Source of the DNA: Roseivirga pacifica
GTDB lineage: Bacteria; Bacteroidota; Bacteroidia; Cytophagales; Cyclobacteriaceae
DNA: 64,000 bases
Direction: 5' to 3'
Assembly: GCF_900111145.1 (NCBI RefSeq)
Contig: NZ_FOIR01000001.1
Span: 875,501 to 939,500 of the forward strand
The position numbers and the translations under genes were made by a program. This document shows positions 26,125 through 36,016 of the stretch, one piece after another (positions within the stretch are counted from its first letter, which is position 1; every line of letters begins with the position of its first letter). Under the pieces are notes generated by a model that searched no databases, had not been told where the DNA came from, and worked only from the letters and a program-made list of their open reading frames with translations.

Positions 26125-26149
26125 CAGGATTACCATTATCTTTAGTCTG

Positions 26150-28993
26150 TTAATTCTTCTTTATTTCTTGGCCCAAATCACCTTCTTTATACTTTTCTGG
26201 CAGCTTAACTACTTTAACCATGTTTTGCTCGGTTAGGTACTGATTAGCCAATTTCACGAGTTCATCTTTGCTAATGGCTTCTGCTCTTTTTTTGCCATTT
26301 AGAATTTCGGAAAGGTCGTTGCCATTTCTCAAGTAAGATGAAATCATGCTCTCCCAATAGCGGTTTTGCTTTATTTGCTCATCAAAGTTCTGAACGCTGG
26401 CAGTTACCACTTTTTCCACATCTTCATCGGTAAACTCGCCTGCTTTTATCTTTCTCATTTCGGCAATTGCTGCGTTGGCTAGTACTTCTGCATTTTCTGG
26501 TTTACAAGGGAATGAAATGGTGAACCTAAAGTTCTCATTAGGATAGTTTGAAACGGAAGCCCTTGCGCCAGCGCCATAGACGCCACCCATCTCTTCTCTC
26601 AGGGTTTCAATCATTTTGTTGGAAAGGATCTCCGCAATGGCGTTCATTTTTTCATTGTCGCCTAAGTTGTAGTCGTAGTCGCCACTTAGCATTATGTATA
26701 CTTGGCTCTTATCGTCAACCCCTACATAGATTTCTTCATCTAGTTTACCTTCTACCACATCAATGCCCACATCTTTGTAAGACTCTTTGCTATAGGTGGC
26801 TGGCAAACTGGCAATGTATTGCTCAAGCAATGGTTTAAAAGTTGCCATGTCTACATTGCCCACAAACACAAATTGAAAGTCACTTGCATCGGCAAAGCGC
26901 TCTAAGTATACCTTTTTGGAAAGTTCATAGTCAATTGCATCAAAGTTTTCCGGTGTAGGAAATCCTACCCTTGGATGATTGTCATAGAGTAACTCCTGCA
27001 GTTTGATTTGATATTGCAAATCTGGACTGGCCATGTAGTTGGCGTACATGTTTTTGGTGCGGTTCAACCAGCTATTGAAAGCGGCCTTATCATCGCGGAA
27101 AGAAGTGAACTTTAAGTGAACCATTTGGAAGAAAGTTTCCAGATCTTTGATACTGGAGAAACCCGAAACGCTTTCCTGGTAGGAACCGATTGAGGCGTAT
27201 ACACTGGCAGTTTTACCAGTAAGAAACTTGCGTAGGTCTGTGCTGCTGAATTCTCCTAAGCCTGTTTCGTTGGCTATACCGCCAGCGTTAGAAACCGACC
27301 AGAATTCATCATCAGAATAAAGTGAGCTGCCGCCAAAACTGTAGGCTGACATTCTGATTTCATCATTCTTAAAGTCCGTTGGTTTTACATATACATTGGC
27401 TCCGTTAGAGAGTGTGAAATGCGTGATGTCTGTAACATCGTCCTTTTCCGTTTTGGTGATTTTGCCTGGACTTGGCAAATCAGCAATTAGGGTCGATGCT
27501 AGTTCCTCTTCTGCATATGGCTCAATAGAGTTGTCGTTTTTAACACCATCAACAATGTTTATTAGTTCGGTTTCGGTAGGTATAGTAGCCTCATTTTCCG
27601 ATTTGGCCGTAATCTCAATGGTACGGTTGTCATCGCGGATCCAACCTTTAATCAACTCGTTAATTTCGGTCAACTGAATGCCGGCCAAAAGTTCGTCAAG
27701 CAAATCCAGTTGCTGTTGTTCGCTAAGCAGTGTTCCTTCATTTAAGAAGTGGTTCACATAACGATTGATCAATCTCCATGATTCTGCCTTGTCGGCCTCT
27801 TTTACTTGTCGTTCGTAGCTGTTACGGTAAGCGGCTTTTGCGCGCTCAAACTCACCTTCGGTAAAGCCGTATCGTCTTACACGCTCGTTTTCTGTCATGG
27901 CGGCTTTCAGGCCTTCTTCAAACTTGCCTTCGCTTACGCTTACATAAACAGTATACTCATATTTGTCCTTACCGTAAGAGCTACCATAAGCACTATAGCT
28001 AAACTGAAATGGAGGGTTTTCTTGTTTGGTAAGCTCTGATAGTCTTTGGTTGATCATTTGAGAGTAAAGCCCTCTTAAAAGTCCTTTTCTAAAGCTGGCT
28101 TTGGTGTTTTCTGTTTCTACAGTACCCGGTGTAATAAAGTTTACGTTGATGGTGTTGCCTGTGGCTTCATCATCGGTGGCAATGGCTACGCGTGTTCCTT
28201 CAAAATCGGGCTTGCCGTAATAAATGCGTTCTCTTTCATTTTTAGGATTCTTTAATCCAGAGAAGTACGCCTTTATTTTGGCTTCCATTTCGTCCACATC
28301 AAAATCGCCCACGGCAATTACACCCATTAGGTTCGGGCGGTACCAGTCTCGGTAAAAACGCTTGGCAGCATCATATTCAAAGTTTTCCAGAATTTCTGGT
28401 TTACCAATTGGTAGCCTTTCCGCATAGCGTGAGCCCGCCAAGGTAACCGGCCAAATTTGCTGTCTCATGCGCTCGTAAGCGCCTAAGCGAAGGCGCCACT
28501 CTTCCATAACTACGCCACGTTCCTTATCAATTTCTTCATTGTCGAAAGTGGCATTGCTGGCCCAGTCGCTGAGCACTGTGAGAGCATCGTCAACATTTTT
28601 AGGGTTTTCTGTAGGAATAGGCAGAATATAAACCGTTTGGTCAAAGCTGGTGTAGGCATTAAGGTCACCGCCAAATTCGAGCCCCATTTTTTGGAGAAAG
28701 TTGATGAGCTCATTCTTTTCGAAATTCTTGGTGCCATTAAAGAGCATGTGCTCCGTAAAGTGTGCCAGTCCCTGCTGATCGTCATCTTCTTGAATGGAAC
28801 CAGCCTTAACCGCTAGCCTAAACTCTATGCGGTTTTCCGGTAGGCCATTGCTTTTTAAATAATAGGTGAGCCCATTTTCTAGTTTACCGATTTTAACGGA
28901 TGGATCGGTGGGCAGTTCTTGTGCGATTGAAAAAAGGGGTGTGAGCAAAATAGCTACGAACACCCCAATGAGTTTTTGAAAGTTATGTTTCAT
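26150..28993 (-). CDS. M16 family zinc metallopeptidase, full-length two-half form
   Basis: This 947-residue protein has a signal peptide (about 1-25, ending SIAQE). The inverted zinc motif HFTEH is at residues 78-82, and the downstream glutamate ligand lies in the KERGVVMEEWR segment (about 155-165). The second half (about 520-930) repeats the fold without the zinc motif, as in PqqL/pitrilysin-type enzymes of this length that form the closed peptide chamber in one chain. It is expected in the periplasm, where it would degrade peptides. It has its own terminator downstream, and the gene upstream is an unrelated small membrane protein. Substrates are unknown. Confidence 0.95.
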   Translation of the reverse strand: MKHNFQKLIGVFVAILLTPLFSIAQELPTDPSVKIGKLENGLTYYLKSNGLPENRIEFRLAVKAGSIQEDDDQQGLAHFTEHMLFNGTKNFEKNELINFLQKMGLEFGGDLNAYTSFDQTVYILPIPTENPKNVDDALTVLSDWASNATFDNEEIDKERGVVMEEWRLRLGAYERMRQQIWPVTLAGSRYAERLPIGKPEILENFEYDAAKRFYRDWYRPNLMGVIAVGDFDVDEMEAKIKAYFSGLKNPKNERERIYYGKPDFEGTRVAIATDDEATGNTINVNFITPGTVETENTKASFRKGLLRGLYSQMINQRLSELTKQENPPFQFSYSAYGSSYGKDKYEYTVYVSVSEGKFEEGLKAAMTENERVRRYGFTEGEFERAKAAYRNSYERQVKEADKAESWRLINRYVNHFLNEGTLLSEQQQLDLLDELLAGIQLTEINELIKGWIRDDNRTIEITAKSENEATIPTETELINIVDGVKNDNSIEPYAEEELASTLIADLPSPGKITKTEKDDVTDITHFTLSNGANVYVKPTDFKNDEIRMSAYSFGGSSLYSDDEFWSVSNAGGIANETGLGEFSSTDLRKFLTGKTASVYASIGSYQESVSGFSSIKDLETFFQMVHLKFTSFRDDKAAFNSWLNRTKNMYANYMASPDLQYQIKLQELLYDNHPRVGFPTPENFDAIDYELSKKVYLERFADASDFQFVFVGNVDMATFKPLLEQYIASLPATYSKESYKDVGIDVVEGKLDEEIYVGVDDKSQVYIMLSGDYDYNLGDNEKMNAIAEILSNKMIETLREEMGGVYGAGARASVSNYPNENFRFTISFPCKPENAEVLANAAIAEMRKIKAGEFTDEDVEKVVTASVQNFDEQIKQNRYWESMISSYLRNGNDLSEILNGKKRAEAISKDELVKLANQYLTEQNMVKVVKLPEKYKEGDLGQEIKKN

Positions 28994-29110
28994 GTGTCCG
29001 TGTTTAACTAGTGAGTTAGTTAAGGTACGGAATATTATTTAAACACGATAAACTTTAACTTTATTTAATAAAGGCTAAATGGAATTGAGCACACTACCGC
29101 TTAAACAGTT

Positions 29111-29461
29111 CTATTTAAGCTGCTTAAGTAGTTTTTTGAGAAATTTGGCCTCATTTAGGTTGTTGAGGCGTTGGCTCATTTCTATGCGTTGGGCAAATAC
29201 CAAAGCCATAGAAAGCAGCAAAAAGAGTAAAATTTCATCGTTCACTTCCACAAAAAGTATGGAGGTAAGCATGCCCGCTGCTAATATTGCCAATAATATG
29301 TTTGACGACAAAAGGTGCCATTTGAGCTCTCTTTTGCGTTCTTTTGTGCCGAATTTATCTTTAAAAACCTCCTCTTTGTTTCCGGTAATTCGTTTGAAAG
29401 GAGGCAAAGACTTCCAGCGCAACTGCTCTATTCTCTCTTCTATTTCCTGCACAGTTTTCAT
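29111..29461 (-). CDS. Small membrane protein of unknown function
   Basis: This is a 116-residue protein with a charged N-terminal helix region (MKTVQEIEERIEQLRWKSLP), two hydrophobic segments at about 48-68 and 73-91, and a basic C-terminal tail rich in lysine and leucine. No signal peptide or known motif is seen. It sits between the M16 gene and lspA in the same direction, with about 117 bases on either side, and is probably transcribed separately. The opposite strand also has an open frame here (29079-29507), but its product lacks any protein-like organisation. Confidence 0.72.
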   Translation of the reverse strand: MKTVQEIEERIEQLRWKSLPPFKRITGNKEEVFKDKFGTKERKRELKWHLLSSNILLAILAAGMLTSILFVEVNDEILLFLLLSMALVFAQRIEMSQRLNNLNEAKFLKKLLKQLK

Positions 29462-29586
29462 GATTATCCTTTCAACTAAAAATCTAATTTACATTAATGC
29501 GTGGTAAACTTCAAGTAACATTGAATTAACATTAGGATAACACAATGAATAGCAAGAAAGTTATTAGGAACGACAAAAAGTCGGTT

Positions 29587-30183
29587 TCAGCTGCGCGAAG
29601 GCTGATTCTGGGGGGTCAGAAACCTTCTTTGAAATAAGACGAGTGATAGCACACCTATAAATATGGCGGCATCTGCTACATTGAATATTGGCCAAAGTGC
29701 TACTTCTCTTCCGCCCCAAAGTGGCAGCCAATTGGGCAGGTAACCTTCCCAAACATCGAAGTAAAACATATCGATAACCTGGCCGTGAAACCAAGGCGTA
29801 ATGCTTTCATACGGGGCATTTTCTAGAAATACACCATAAAAAACACTATCGATAAGGTTGCCAATAGCGCCACCTAAAATGGCAGCCAAACACCAGAGTA
29901 AGCCGGCATGATAGTTCTTTTTGGATAGGCGATAAAGCAGTATGCCAATAGCCACCATGGCAAAAAGCCTAAAAAGTGTAAGGCCGAGCTTTCCGTAACT
30001 AGAGCCTAAACTCATGCCGAAAGCCATGCCTTTGTTAAGAATGTAATGGAGTTTAAACCACTCGCCAACTACGGAAATTTCACCTCCTGCGCCCATGGGC
30101 ATGTTAAAATGCACCCAGAGTTTGATTGCCTGATCGACAACAATCACTCCAATGGTTAGCAGGAAGTATTTATTCCACTTCAA
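29587..30183 (-). CDS. lspA: Lipoprotein signal peptidase (signal peptidase II)
   Basis: This 198-residue inner-membrane aspartic protease removes signal peptides from diacylated prolipoproteins. The family motifs VVDQAIKLWV, NKGMAFGM, GGAIGNLIDS and FNVADAAIFIG are present; the last two carry the catalytic aspartates. Four hydrophobic segments fit the known topology. It is slightly long because of an expanded loop before the final motif (GQVIDMFYFDVWEG). The start is TTG at 30181-30183, five bases after the ileS stop. No in-frame ATG exists upstream before a stop, and the next Met would remove the conserved DQ motif. This enzyme would process the many lipoproteins encoded in this window. Confidence 0.95.
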   Translation of the reverse strand: MKWNKYFLLTIGVIVVDQAIKLWVHFNMPMGAGGEISVVGEWFKLHYILNKGMAFGMSLGSSYGKLGLTLFRLFAMVAIGILLYRLSKKNYHAGLLWCLAAILGGAIGNLIDSVFYGVFLENAPYESITPWFHGQVIDMFYFDVWEGYLPNWLPLWGGREVALWPIFNVADAAIFIGVLSLVLFQRRFLTPQNQPSRS

Positions 30184-30188
30184 ATCGT

Positions 30189-33100
30189 TTAGTTAACGGA
30201 CAATTCCAATTTAAGGATATGTCCATCAATATCAACCTCGTGACTTTCGGTACCGGTTGCAGCTAGTTCGAGCGTAGTAGCTTGCGTTTCTTCGCATATG
30301 TAGGCCTTGTTATCGGTAAGCGATTCGTTTACCAAAGCCTCTTCGCTGCTTACTTTTACCGAAATTTTGTCTTGAACATCTAGCCCTAAGTCTTTTCTTA
30401 GGTTTTGCAATCTGTTCACAAAATCACGGGCAAAGCCTTCTTTTCTTAGCTCGTCAGTTATGGTAACGTCTAGCGCTACGGTAGTTTTACCTTCCGATGC
30501 TACAGACCAGCCTGGAATATCTTCGCTAGAGATCTCTACATCCTCAATATCAAGACTTACAGTTTCGCCATCAATATCAATATCGTACTTACCGTCTCTT
30601 TCAATGGCCGAAATTTCTGGTTGTCCCCAGCTGTTTACAGCGGCCGCCACAAACTTTACTTTCGGGCCGAATTTCTTACCAATAGTTCTAAAGTTCGGCT
30701 TGATCTTTTTAACCAATACGCCAGAAGCATCATCAAGGAATTCAATATCCTTCACGTTGATTTCGGACTTAATCAGTTCGTCTACTGCTTCAATTTGATG
30801 CCTAATCTTTTCGTCCAAAACAGGGATCATGATTTTAGAAAGTGGTTGGCGAACTTTGATCTTTTCCTTTTTACGCAAAGAGTGCGTTAAAGAAGAAATG
30901 GTCTGTGCCAATTCCATTTTCTGCTCCAAATCCAAGTTGATGAAGCTGTCGTCAGAAACTGGGAAATCTGTCAAGTGAATTGAGGCAGCTGTCTCTAGGC
31001 CGGTCACCTTGTTCAAATCCTGATACAAGTGCTCCATGTAGAAAGGAGCTACTGGAGCGCCCAACTTAGCCACCGTCATCAAACAGGTGTAAAGCGTTTG
31101 GTAAGCTGCTTTTTTATCTTCGTTGTACTCGCCTTTCCAGAAACGTTTTCTGTTCAAACGCACATACCAGTTACTCACTTCGTCTGTCACAAAATCCATG
31201 ATCAAGCGGGTAGCGCGAGTAGGCTCGTAATCATTGTACGCCTGATCTACCTTTTGCACCAAACTGTTTAGTCTCGAAAGAATCCAGCGGTCGCTTTCCG
31301 TTCTTTGGGCTACAGGAATGGTCTCTCCTTCGAAAGTGAAACCGTCCAAATTGGCGTACAGCGCAAAGAAGTTATAAGTATTATAAAGTGTACCGAAGAA
31401 CCTTCTCTGCACTTCGCCCACACCTTCAATATTGAATTTAAGGTTATCCCAAGGGTTGGCGTTCGAGATCATGTACCAGCGTGTGGCATCTGGCCCGAAT
31501 TTGCCAATGGTTTCAAATGGATCTACCGCATTGCCCAATCGCTTAGACATTTTGTTGCCGCTTTTATCGAGCACCAAACCGTTTGCAATTACATTTTTAA
31601 AGGCCACGCTATCGTGAAGCATTACGGCCAAAGCATGCAGGGTAAAGAACCAACCACGGGTTTGGTCAACACCCTCGGCAATAAAGTCTGCCGGGAAGTT
31701 CTTCTCGAAAATATCGCCATTCTCGAACGGATAGTGCCACTGTGCATAAGGCATAGCACCTGAGTCGAACCAAACGTCAATCAGGTCTGGCTCGCGGAAC
31801 ATCTTCTGACCATCTGCACTTACCAGCACAATGTCGTCTACATAAGGTCTGTGTAGGTCGAAGTCCTCACCGATTTGCTCGGTCATAAAACCAGCCTCAA
31901 TAGACTTAGCAACCTCTGCTTTTAGTTCATCTAAAGAACCGATACAGATTTGCTCCTTTTTATCTTCAGAGACCCAAATTGGCAATGGCGTACCCCAGTA
32001 GCGCGAACGGCTAAGGTTCCAGTCTACCAAGTTTTCAAGCCAGTTACCAAAACGACCCTCTCCTGTAGAGGCAGGCTTCCAGTTAATGGTTTTATTCAGC
32101 TCAACCAATTGGTCTTTATACGCTGTGGTTTTGATAAACCAAGAGTCCAACGGATAGTAAAGAATTGGCTTATCAGTTCTCCAACAGTGTGGGTAGCTGT
32201 GTTCGTATTTTTCTACTTTAAAGGCCCTGTTTTCCTCCTTCAGCTTGATGGAAATTTGTACATCAAGCGACTTTTCAGGACGCTCTTCGTCTGAATAGTA
32301 CTCGTTCTTTACGTACATGCCGGCAAAATCCGTGATCTCGTCCACGTATTTACCTTGCTTGTTTACAATCGGCACATCGTTGCCTTCCTCATCTTTTACA
32401 AAGATGCCCGGCATGTTATTCTGCACAGAAACGCGGTAGTCATCTGCACCGAAAGTGCGAGAGATGTGTACAATTCCTGTACCGTCTTCAGTAGTTACAA
32501 AATCACCCACAACTACAGTAAAGGCAGGTTTAGCTGCTTTTACGTAAGGCAATAATTGCTCGTAATCTGTTCCGGCTAAGTCTTTTCCTTTATACTCTTC
32601 TACAATCTCGAATGGAATCAGTTTGTCACCTGCTTTGTAATCTTCAAGCTTTAAGTCTTTTGCCTTTTGGTTGAAGTAAGCGTTTACACGATCCTTGGCC
32701 AAAATGACATTAATTGGCTCGAAAGTATACTGGTTAAAGGTTTTCACCTTAACGTAAGTAATGCCGGCCCCAACAGCCAAACCATTGTTTGCAGCCAAAG
32801 TCCAAGGTGTGGTTGTCCAAGCTAGGAAGTAGTCGTTTTCGCTACCTTCTTTCTTAAACATGGCCGTAATGGTAGTATCCTTCACGTCCTGATAAGTGCC
32901 AGGCTGGTTCAGTTCGTGTGAACTAAGTCCGGTACCTGCAGCCGGAGAATACGGCTGAATGGTGTAACCCTTATAAAGTAGGTCTTTATCGTAAAGGCGC
33001 TTTAGCAAGCTCCAAAGCGTTTCAATGTACTTTTTATCGAAGGTGATGTACGGATCGTTAAGGTCTACCCAGTAACCCATTTTCTCGGTTAGGTCGTCCC

Positions 33101-33494
33101 ACTCATTTTTGAAACGCATTACCGTTTCGCGGCACTTTTGGTTGTATTCTTCTACCGATACCTTTTTGCCGATATCGTCTTTTTTAATGCCTAGTTCTTT
33201 TTCTACCTGAAGCTCTACAGGAAGGCCGTGCGTATCCCAACCGCCTTTACGTTTTACCTGAAAGCCCTTTTGCGTTTTGTAACGACAGAAAATATCCTTT
33301 ACCGTTCTGGCCATTACGTGGTGAATACCCGGTGTACCATTGGCGGATGGCGGCCCCTCAAAGAAGGTAAAAGTTGGTTGGCCTTCTTTTTCTGTTACTG
33401 ATTTTTCAAAAATGCCGTTCTCTTTCCAAAATTGAAGGATTTCTTCGCCTATTCCGGCAAAATCAGACTGCTTGTATTCAGTGTACTTTTTCAC
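30189..33494 (-). CDS. ileS: Isoleucyl-tRNA synthetase
   Basis: This 1101-residue class I aminoacyl-tRNA synthetase charges tRNA-Ile. It shows the HIGH-type signature in PPSANGTPGIHH (residues 48-59) and the KMSKR loop in DKSGNKMSKRLGN near residue 645. The editing (CP1) insertion lies between them, with AWTTTPWTLAANN. The anticodon-binding domain and a C-terminal extension complete the protein, whose length fits the long IleS group. The start is GTG at 33492-33494 with the purine-rich AAGGAG (33500-33505 on the minus strand) five bases upstream. It runs straight into lspA with five bases between stop and start. Confidence 0.98.
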   Translation of the reverse strand: MKKYTEYKQSDFAGIGEEILQFWKENGIFEKSVTEKEGQPTFTFFEGPPSANGTPGIHHVMARTVKDIFCRYKTQKGFQVKRKGGWDTHGLPVELQVEKELGIKKDDIGKKVSVEEYNQKCRETVMRFKNEWDDLTEKMGYWVDLNDPYITFDKKYIETLWSLLKRLYDKDLLYKGYTIQPYSPAAGTGLSSHELNQPGTYQDVKDTTITAMFKKEGSENDYFLAWTTTPWTLAANNGLAVGAGITYVKVKTFNQYTFEPINVILAKDRVNAYFNQKAKDLKLEDYKAGDKLIPFEIVEEYKGKDLAGTDYEQLLPYVKAAKPAFTVVVGDFVTTEDGTGIVHISRTFGADDYRVSVQNNMPGIFVKDEEGNDVPIVNKQGKYVDEITDFAGMYVKNEYYSDEERPEKSLDVQISIKLKEENRAFKVEKYEHSYPHCWRTDKPILYYPLDSWFIKTTAYKDQLVELNKTINWKPASTGEGRFGNWLENLVDWNLSRSRYWGTPLPIWVSEDKKEQICIGSLDELKAEVAKSIEAGFMTEQIGEDFDLHRPYVDDIVLVSADGQKMFREPDLIDVWFDSGAMPYAQWHYPFENGDIFEKNFPADFIAEGVDQTRGWFFTLHALAVMLHDSVAFKNVIANGLVLDKSGNKMSKRLGNAVDPFETIGKFGPDATRWYMISNANPWDNLKFNIEGVGEVQRRFFGTLYNTYNFFALYANLDGFTFEGETIPVAQRTESDRWILSRLNSLVQKVDQAYNDYEPTRATRLIMDFVTDEVSNWYVRLNRKRFWKGEYNEDKKAAYQTLYTCLMTVAKLGAPVAPFYMEHLYQDLNKVTGLETAASIHLTDFPVSDDSFINLDLEQKMELAQTISSLTHSLRKKEKIKVRQPLSKIMIPVLDEKIRHQIEAVDELIKSEINVKDIEFLDDASGVLVKKIKPNFRTIGKKFGPKVKFVAAAVNSWGQPEISAIERDGKYDIDIDGETVSLDIEDVEISSEDIPGWSVASEGKTTVALDVTITDELRKEGFARDFVNRLQNLRKDLGLDVQDKISVKVSSEEALVNESLTDNKAYICEETQATTLELAATGTESHEVDIDGHILKLELSVN

Positions 33495-33499
33495 GCTTA

Positions 33500-33505
33500 C
33501 TCCTT
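33500..33505 (-). promoter_or_regulatory. Strong Shine-Dalgarno site fixing the ileS GTG start
   Basis: AAGGAG on the minus strand lies five bases before GTG at 33494-33492. An in-frame TAA lies just upstream, so no earlier start is possible. Strong Shine-Dalgarno sites are uncommon in Bacteroidota, which makes this one informative. Confidence 0.75.
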
Positions 33506-33522
33506 AAAACTATCGTTAAAAG

Positions 33523-35943
33523 TTATTTATCGGTAGACCCCAAGAATGGGTCGTTTGCTTTAATTGAAAGACCTTGAGTGTCAATTTCCTCGTCTTCATC
33601 CTCAATATAGAACTCATAGTGTTCAATAAGCGGGTGAAAGTTTTTGTTTCTCTTTCCGCTATCGAAAACCATTAACAGAGCCGGTAGCAAGGTTAGGTTG
33701 GTTAACATAGCGAAAAACAAGGTGAGCGAGGTTAAAAGCCCCAAAGCTACGGTACCTCCAAAGTTGGAGAATACGAAAATAATAAAACCAAAAAACAGGA
33801 TAATGGAAGTATATAGCATACTGGAACCTGTTTCTTTAATACTGTTGCTTATGGCAATTGGCACAAAGAAGTTCTTGTTGAACAACTCTTGGCGGTACTT
33901 TGCCAAAAAGTGGATGGAATCGTCTACAGAAATACCGAAGGCGATACTAAAGATCAGCGCGGTACTTGGCTTTAGCGGAATGCCAAAATAGCCCATAATT
34001 CCGGCCGTCATTATCAATGGAATAAAGTTCGGAATGAGCGAGATGAGTATCATGCGCACATTGGCGAATAAGATTCCCATAATCACGGCTATAATAGCGA
34101 AGGCTAAAAGCAAAGTCTGCTTTAGGTTTTCGATCAAGAACTTATTGCCTTTAACAAAAAGTAGGGTAGAGCCAGTAACGGCCGTTTCTACTTCGTCTCC
34201 AAAAACCTTGTCAATTTCTGGTTCAATAACATTCGTAATCAGCGAGTCCATTTTTACGGAACCAAGGTCGGCAACCTTTAGTGATACACGCATGGTTTGG
34301 CCGGTACTGTCAACAAATGAAGACAAGAAATTGGCGTTGTCTTGCTGGTTGGCTAGGTAACTTAAAATTACGTTTCTGTCGCTAGGGCTTGGTAAACCAT
34401 AAAAACGGGAGTTACCATTGTAAAACGCCTGTCTTACCGCTTTGGCAAAAGTGACAATAGAGATTGGTTGCGACACATGCTCCAGCGGCTCAAGTGCTGC
34501 TTCTAGTCGCTCAACCTTACGTAGATTTCTGGCATTTAGCGTTGATTTAGGCTCGCCAAAGTCTATGATGATCTCGAGCGGCATTACCCCTGCAAAATTA
34601 TCTTCGAAGAAATAGAGGTCCTTTTTAAGCTGTGAATGCTCCGGAATATCATCCACCATGTAGGCTACAGAATATAGCTTGGTTAAGCCGATTACGGCAA
34701 CCGTGATTATGATGGCCGTAACAGCAAAAACCCTATACCGATGACGGTGCACCAATAGGTCTAACAGTGTTAGAAACTTGGTGACAATTGGGAACTCTAG
34801 GTGCTTAAGCTGCTCCTTTTTTGGTGCCGGTAGGTAGGCAAAGATTCCGGGAATCAAAACCATGCTGACAATAAACGTTGCCAAAATGTTGATTCCGGCT
34901 ACCAGGCCAAACTCCTTCAATAGTTTAATGTCGGTAGTTACCAGTACCAAGAAACCGATGGCCGTTGTAAAGTTGGTAATAAGTGTTACCATCCCAATTT
35001 TACGGATCATGCGGCTGAGCGCTTTTATTTTGTTACCGTGCTTGGCAAACTCTTGGTGAAATTTGTTGAGCAGGTAAACAGCATTCGGAATACCTATAAC
35101 TATTATAATAGAAGGGATTATTCCCGTAAGTACGTTGATTTGATAGTTGAGAATACCCAACGTACCCAGCACCCAAGTAACCACAAAGCCAATTACAACT
35201 AGTGGAACTACAACGGCTGTCCATGACCTGAAGAACAAGAATAGGATAAGTGCCGTAATACCGATAGACAGTGCGATGAAAAGCTTTAGTTCTACGCTTG
35301 TCATTTGCTGCATAACGGTACGCACAAATGGCATTCCTGAATAGTGGAGCTCAATGCCTGATTCTTCTGAAAACTCAGCGCCAATTACCCTAAGCTGATC
35401 TATTACATTGTTCCGCTCTTTGGAGTTTAGCACCTCACGCTCCATGTTAATGAGCGTAAGCGTGGCTCCGTTCTCAGGGTTGAGCAACTGACCCGAATAG
35501 AATTTAAGGTCTAGTGCTTTTGCCAATAAAGAATCTAGTTCTTCTTGGGTTTTAGGGTAGTCTTTAATGAGTGGTTCAAGGCCGAAAGAGCGCGTTTCAG
35601 AATCCTTGACAATGTTTTGTAGAGTAGCCAACGAAATTACATTGGTAATACCGGGCAAATTACTGATGTCCTCATTGAGTTTTTTGTAGCGGTTAAAGTT
35701 TTCGAGCTCGTAAAGCGCGCTGTCTTTGGTACCAATAACCAGTACGTTGCCATCTTCCCCGAACTTCTGTTTAAATTCTTGGAAGTATTGATAGTTCACA
35801 TCGGTATCGGGTACCGCTGTGTTGAAATTAAAGGCCATTTTTACGTCTCTTGCCATATAGCCCATAAAGGCTGTGAATAGCAATAAACTGATGATTAATA
35901 TCAGCCTGTATTTCAGTACGATATGAGGAAGTTTAGACCACAT
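33523..35943 (-). CDS. RND/MMPL family membrane transporter
   Basis: This protein has 806 residues when begun at ATG 35941-35943; a TTG 18 bases upstream (35961) is possible but would add a Cys-rich start with no support. It has an N-terminal membrane helix, a periplasmic domain (about 40-205), then five membrane segments (about 210-385). A second helix, a second periplasmic domain and a final five-segment block with the motif GISVDDSIHFLAKY follow. This duplicated 1+5 layout is that of the MMPL/RND exporters that act without a membrane-fusion protein, such as hopanoid and lipid transporters. No cargo gene is adjacent. It is followed by ileS 29 bases downstream. Confidence 0.92.
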   Translation of the reverse strand: MWSKLPHIVLKYRLILIISLLLFTAFMGYMARDVKMAFNFNTAVPDTDVNYQYFQEFKQKFGEDGNVLVIGTKDSALYELENFNRYKKLNEDISNLPGITNVISLATLQNIVKDSETRSFGLEPLIKDYPKTQEELDSLLAKALDLKFYSGQLLNPENGATLTLINMEREVLNSKERNNVIDQLRVIGAEFSEESGIELHYSGMPFVRTVMQQMTSVELKLFIALSIGITALILFLFFRSWTAVVVPLVVIGFVVTWVLGTLGILNYQINVLTGIIPSIIIVIGIPNAVYLLNKFHQEFAKHGNKIKALSRMIRKIGMVTLITNFTTAIGFLVLVTTDIKLLKEFGLVAGINILATFIVSMVLIPGIFAYLPAPKKEQLKHLEFPIVTKFLTLLDLLVHRHRYRVFAVTAIIITVAVIGLTKLYSVAYMVDDIPEHSQLKKDLYFFEDNFAGVMPLEIIIDFGEPKSTLNARNLRKVERLEAALEPLEHVSQPISIVTFAKAVRQAFYNGNSRFYGLPSPSDRNVILSYLANQQDNANFLSSFVDSTGQTMRVSLKVADLGSVKMDSLITNVIEPEIDKVFGDEVETAVTGSTLLFVKGNKFLIENLKQTLLLAFAIIAVIMGILFANVRMILISLIPNFIPLIMTAGIMGYFGIPLKPSTALIFSIAFGISVDDSIHFLAKYRQELFNKNFFVPIAISNSIKETGSSMLYTSIILFFGFIIFVFSNFGGTVALGLLTSLTLFFAMLTNLTLLPALLMVFDSGKRNKNFHPLIEHYEFYIEDEDEEIDTQGLSIKANDPFLGSTDK

Positions 35944-36016
35944 TTTAAAACAAGGACACAAAGGTAATACTTCTGCCTTTTAATCATATTTATGAGGCAG
36001 TTTATTGCGCAGCAAA

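Noticed and set aside
29079-29507. Plus-strand frame of 142 codons opposite the small membrane protein
   Set aside because: Its product is Ser and Leu rich without organised segments, while the minus-strand product has two clean membrane helices and a charged start.
29545-29637. 30-codon plus-strand frame overlapping the end of lspA
   Set aside because: It is antisense to lspA, short, and unsupported by spacing or motifs.
35944-35961. TTG start for the RND-type transporter
   Set aside because: It adds six residues with two cysteines (CPCFK) before a normal ATG at 35943 that fits the family.
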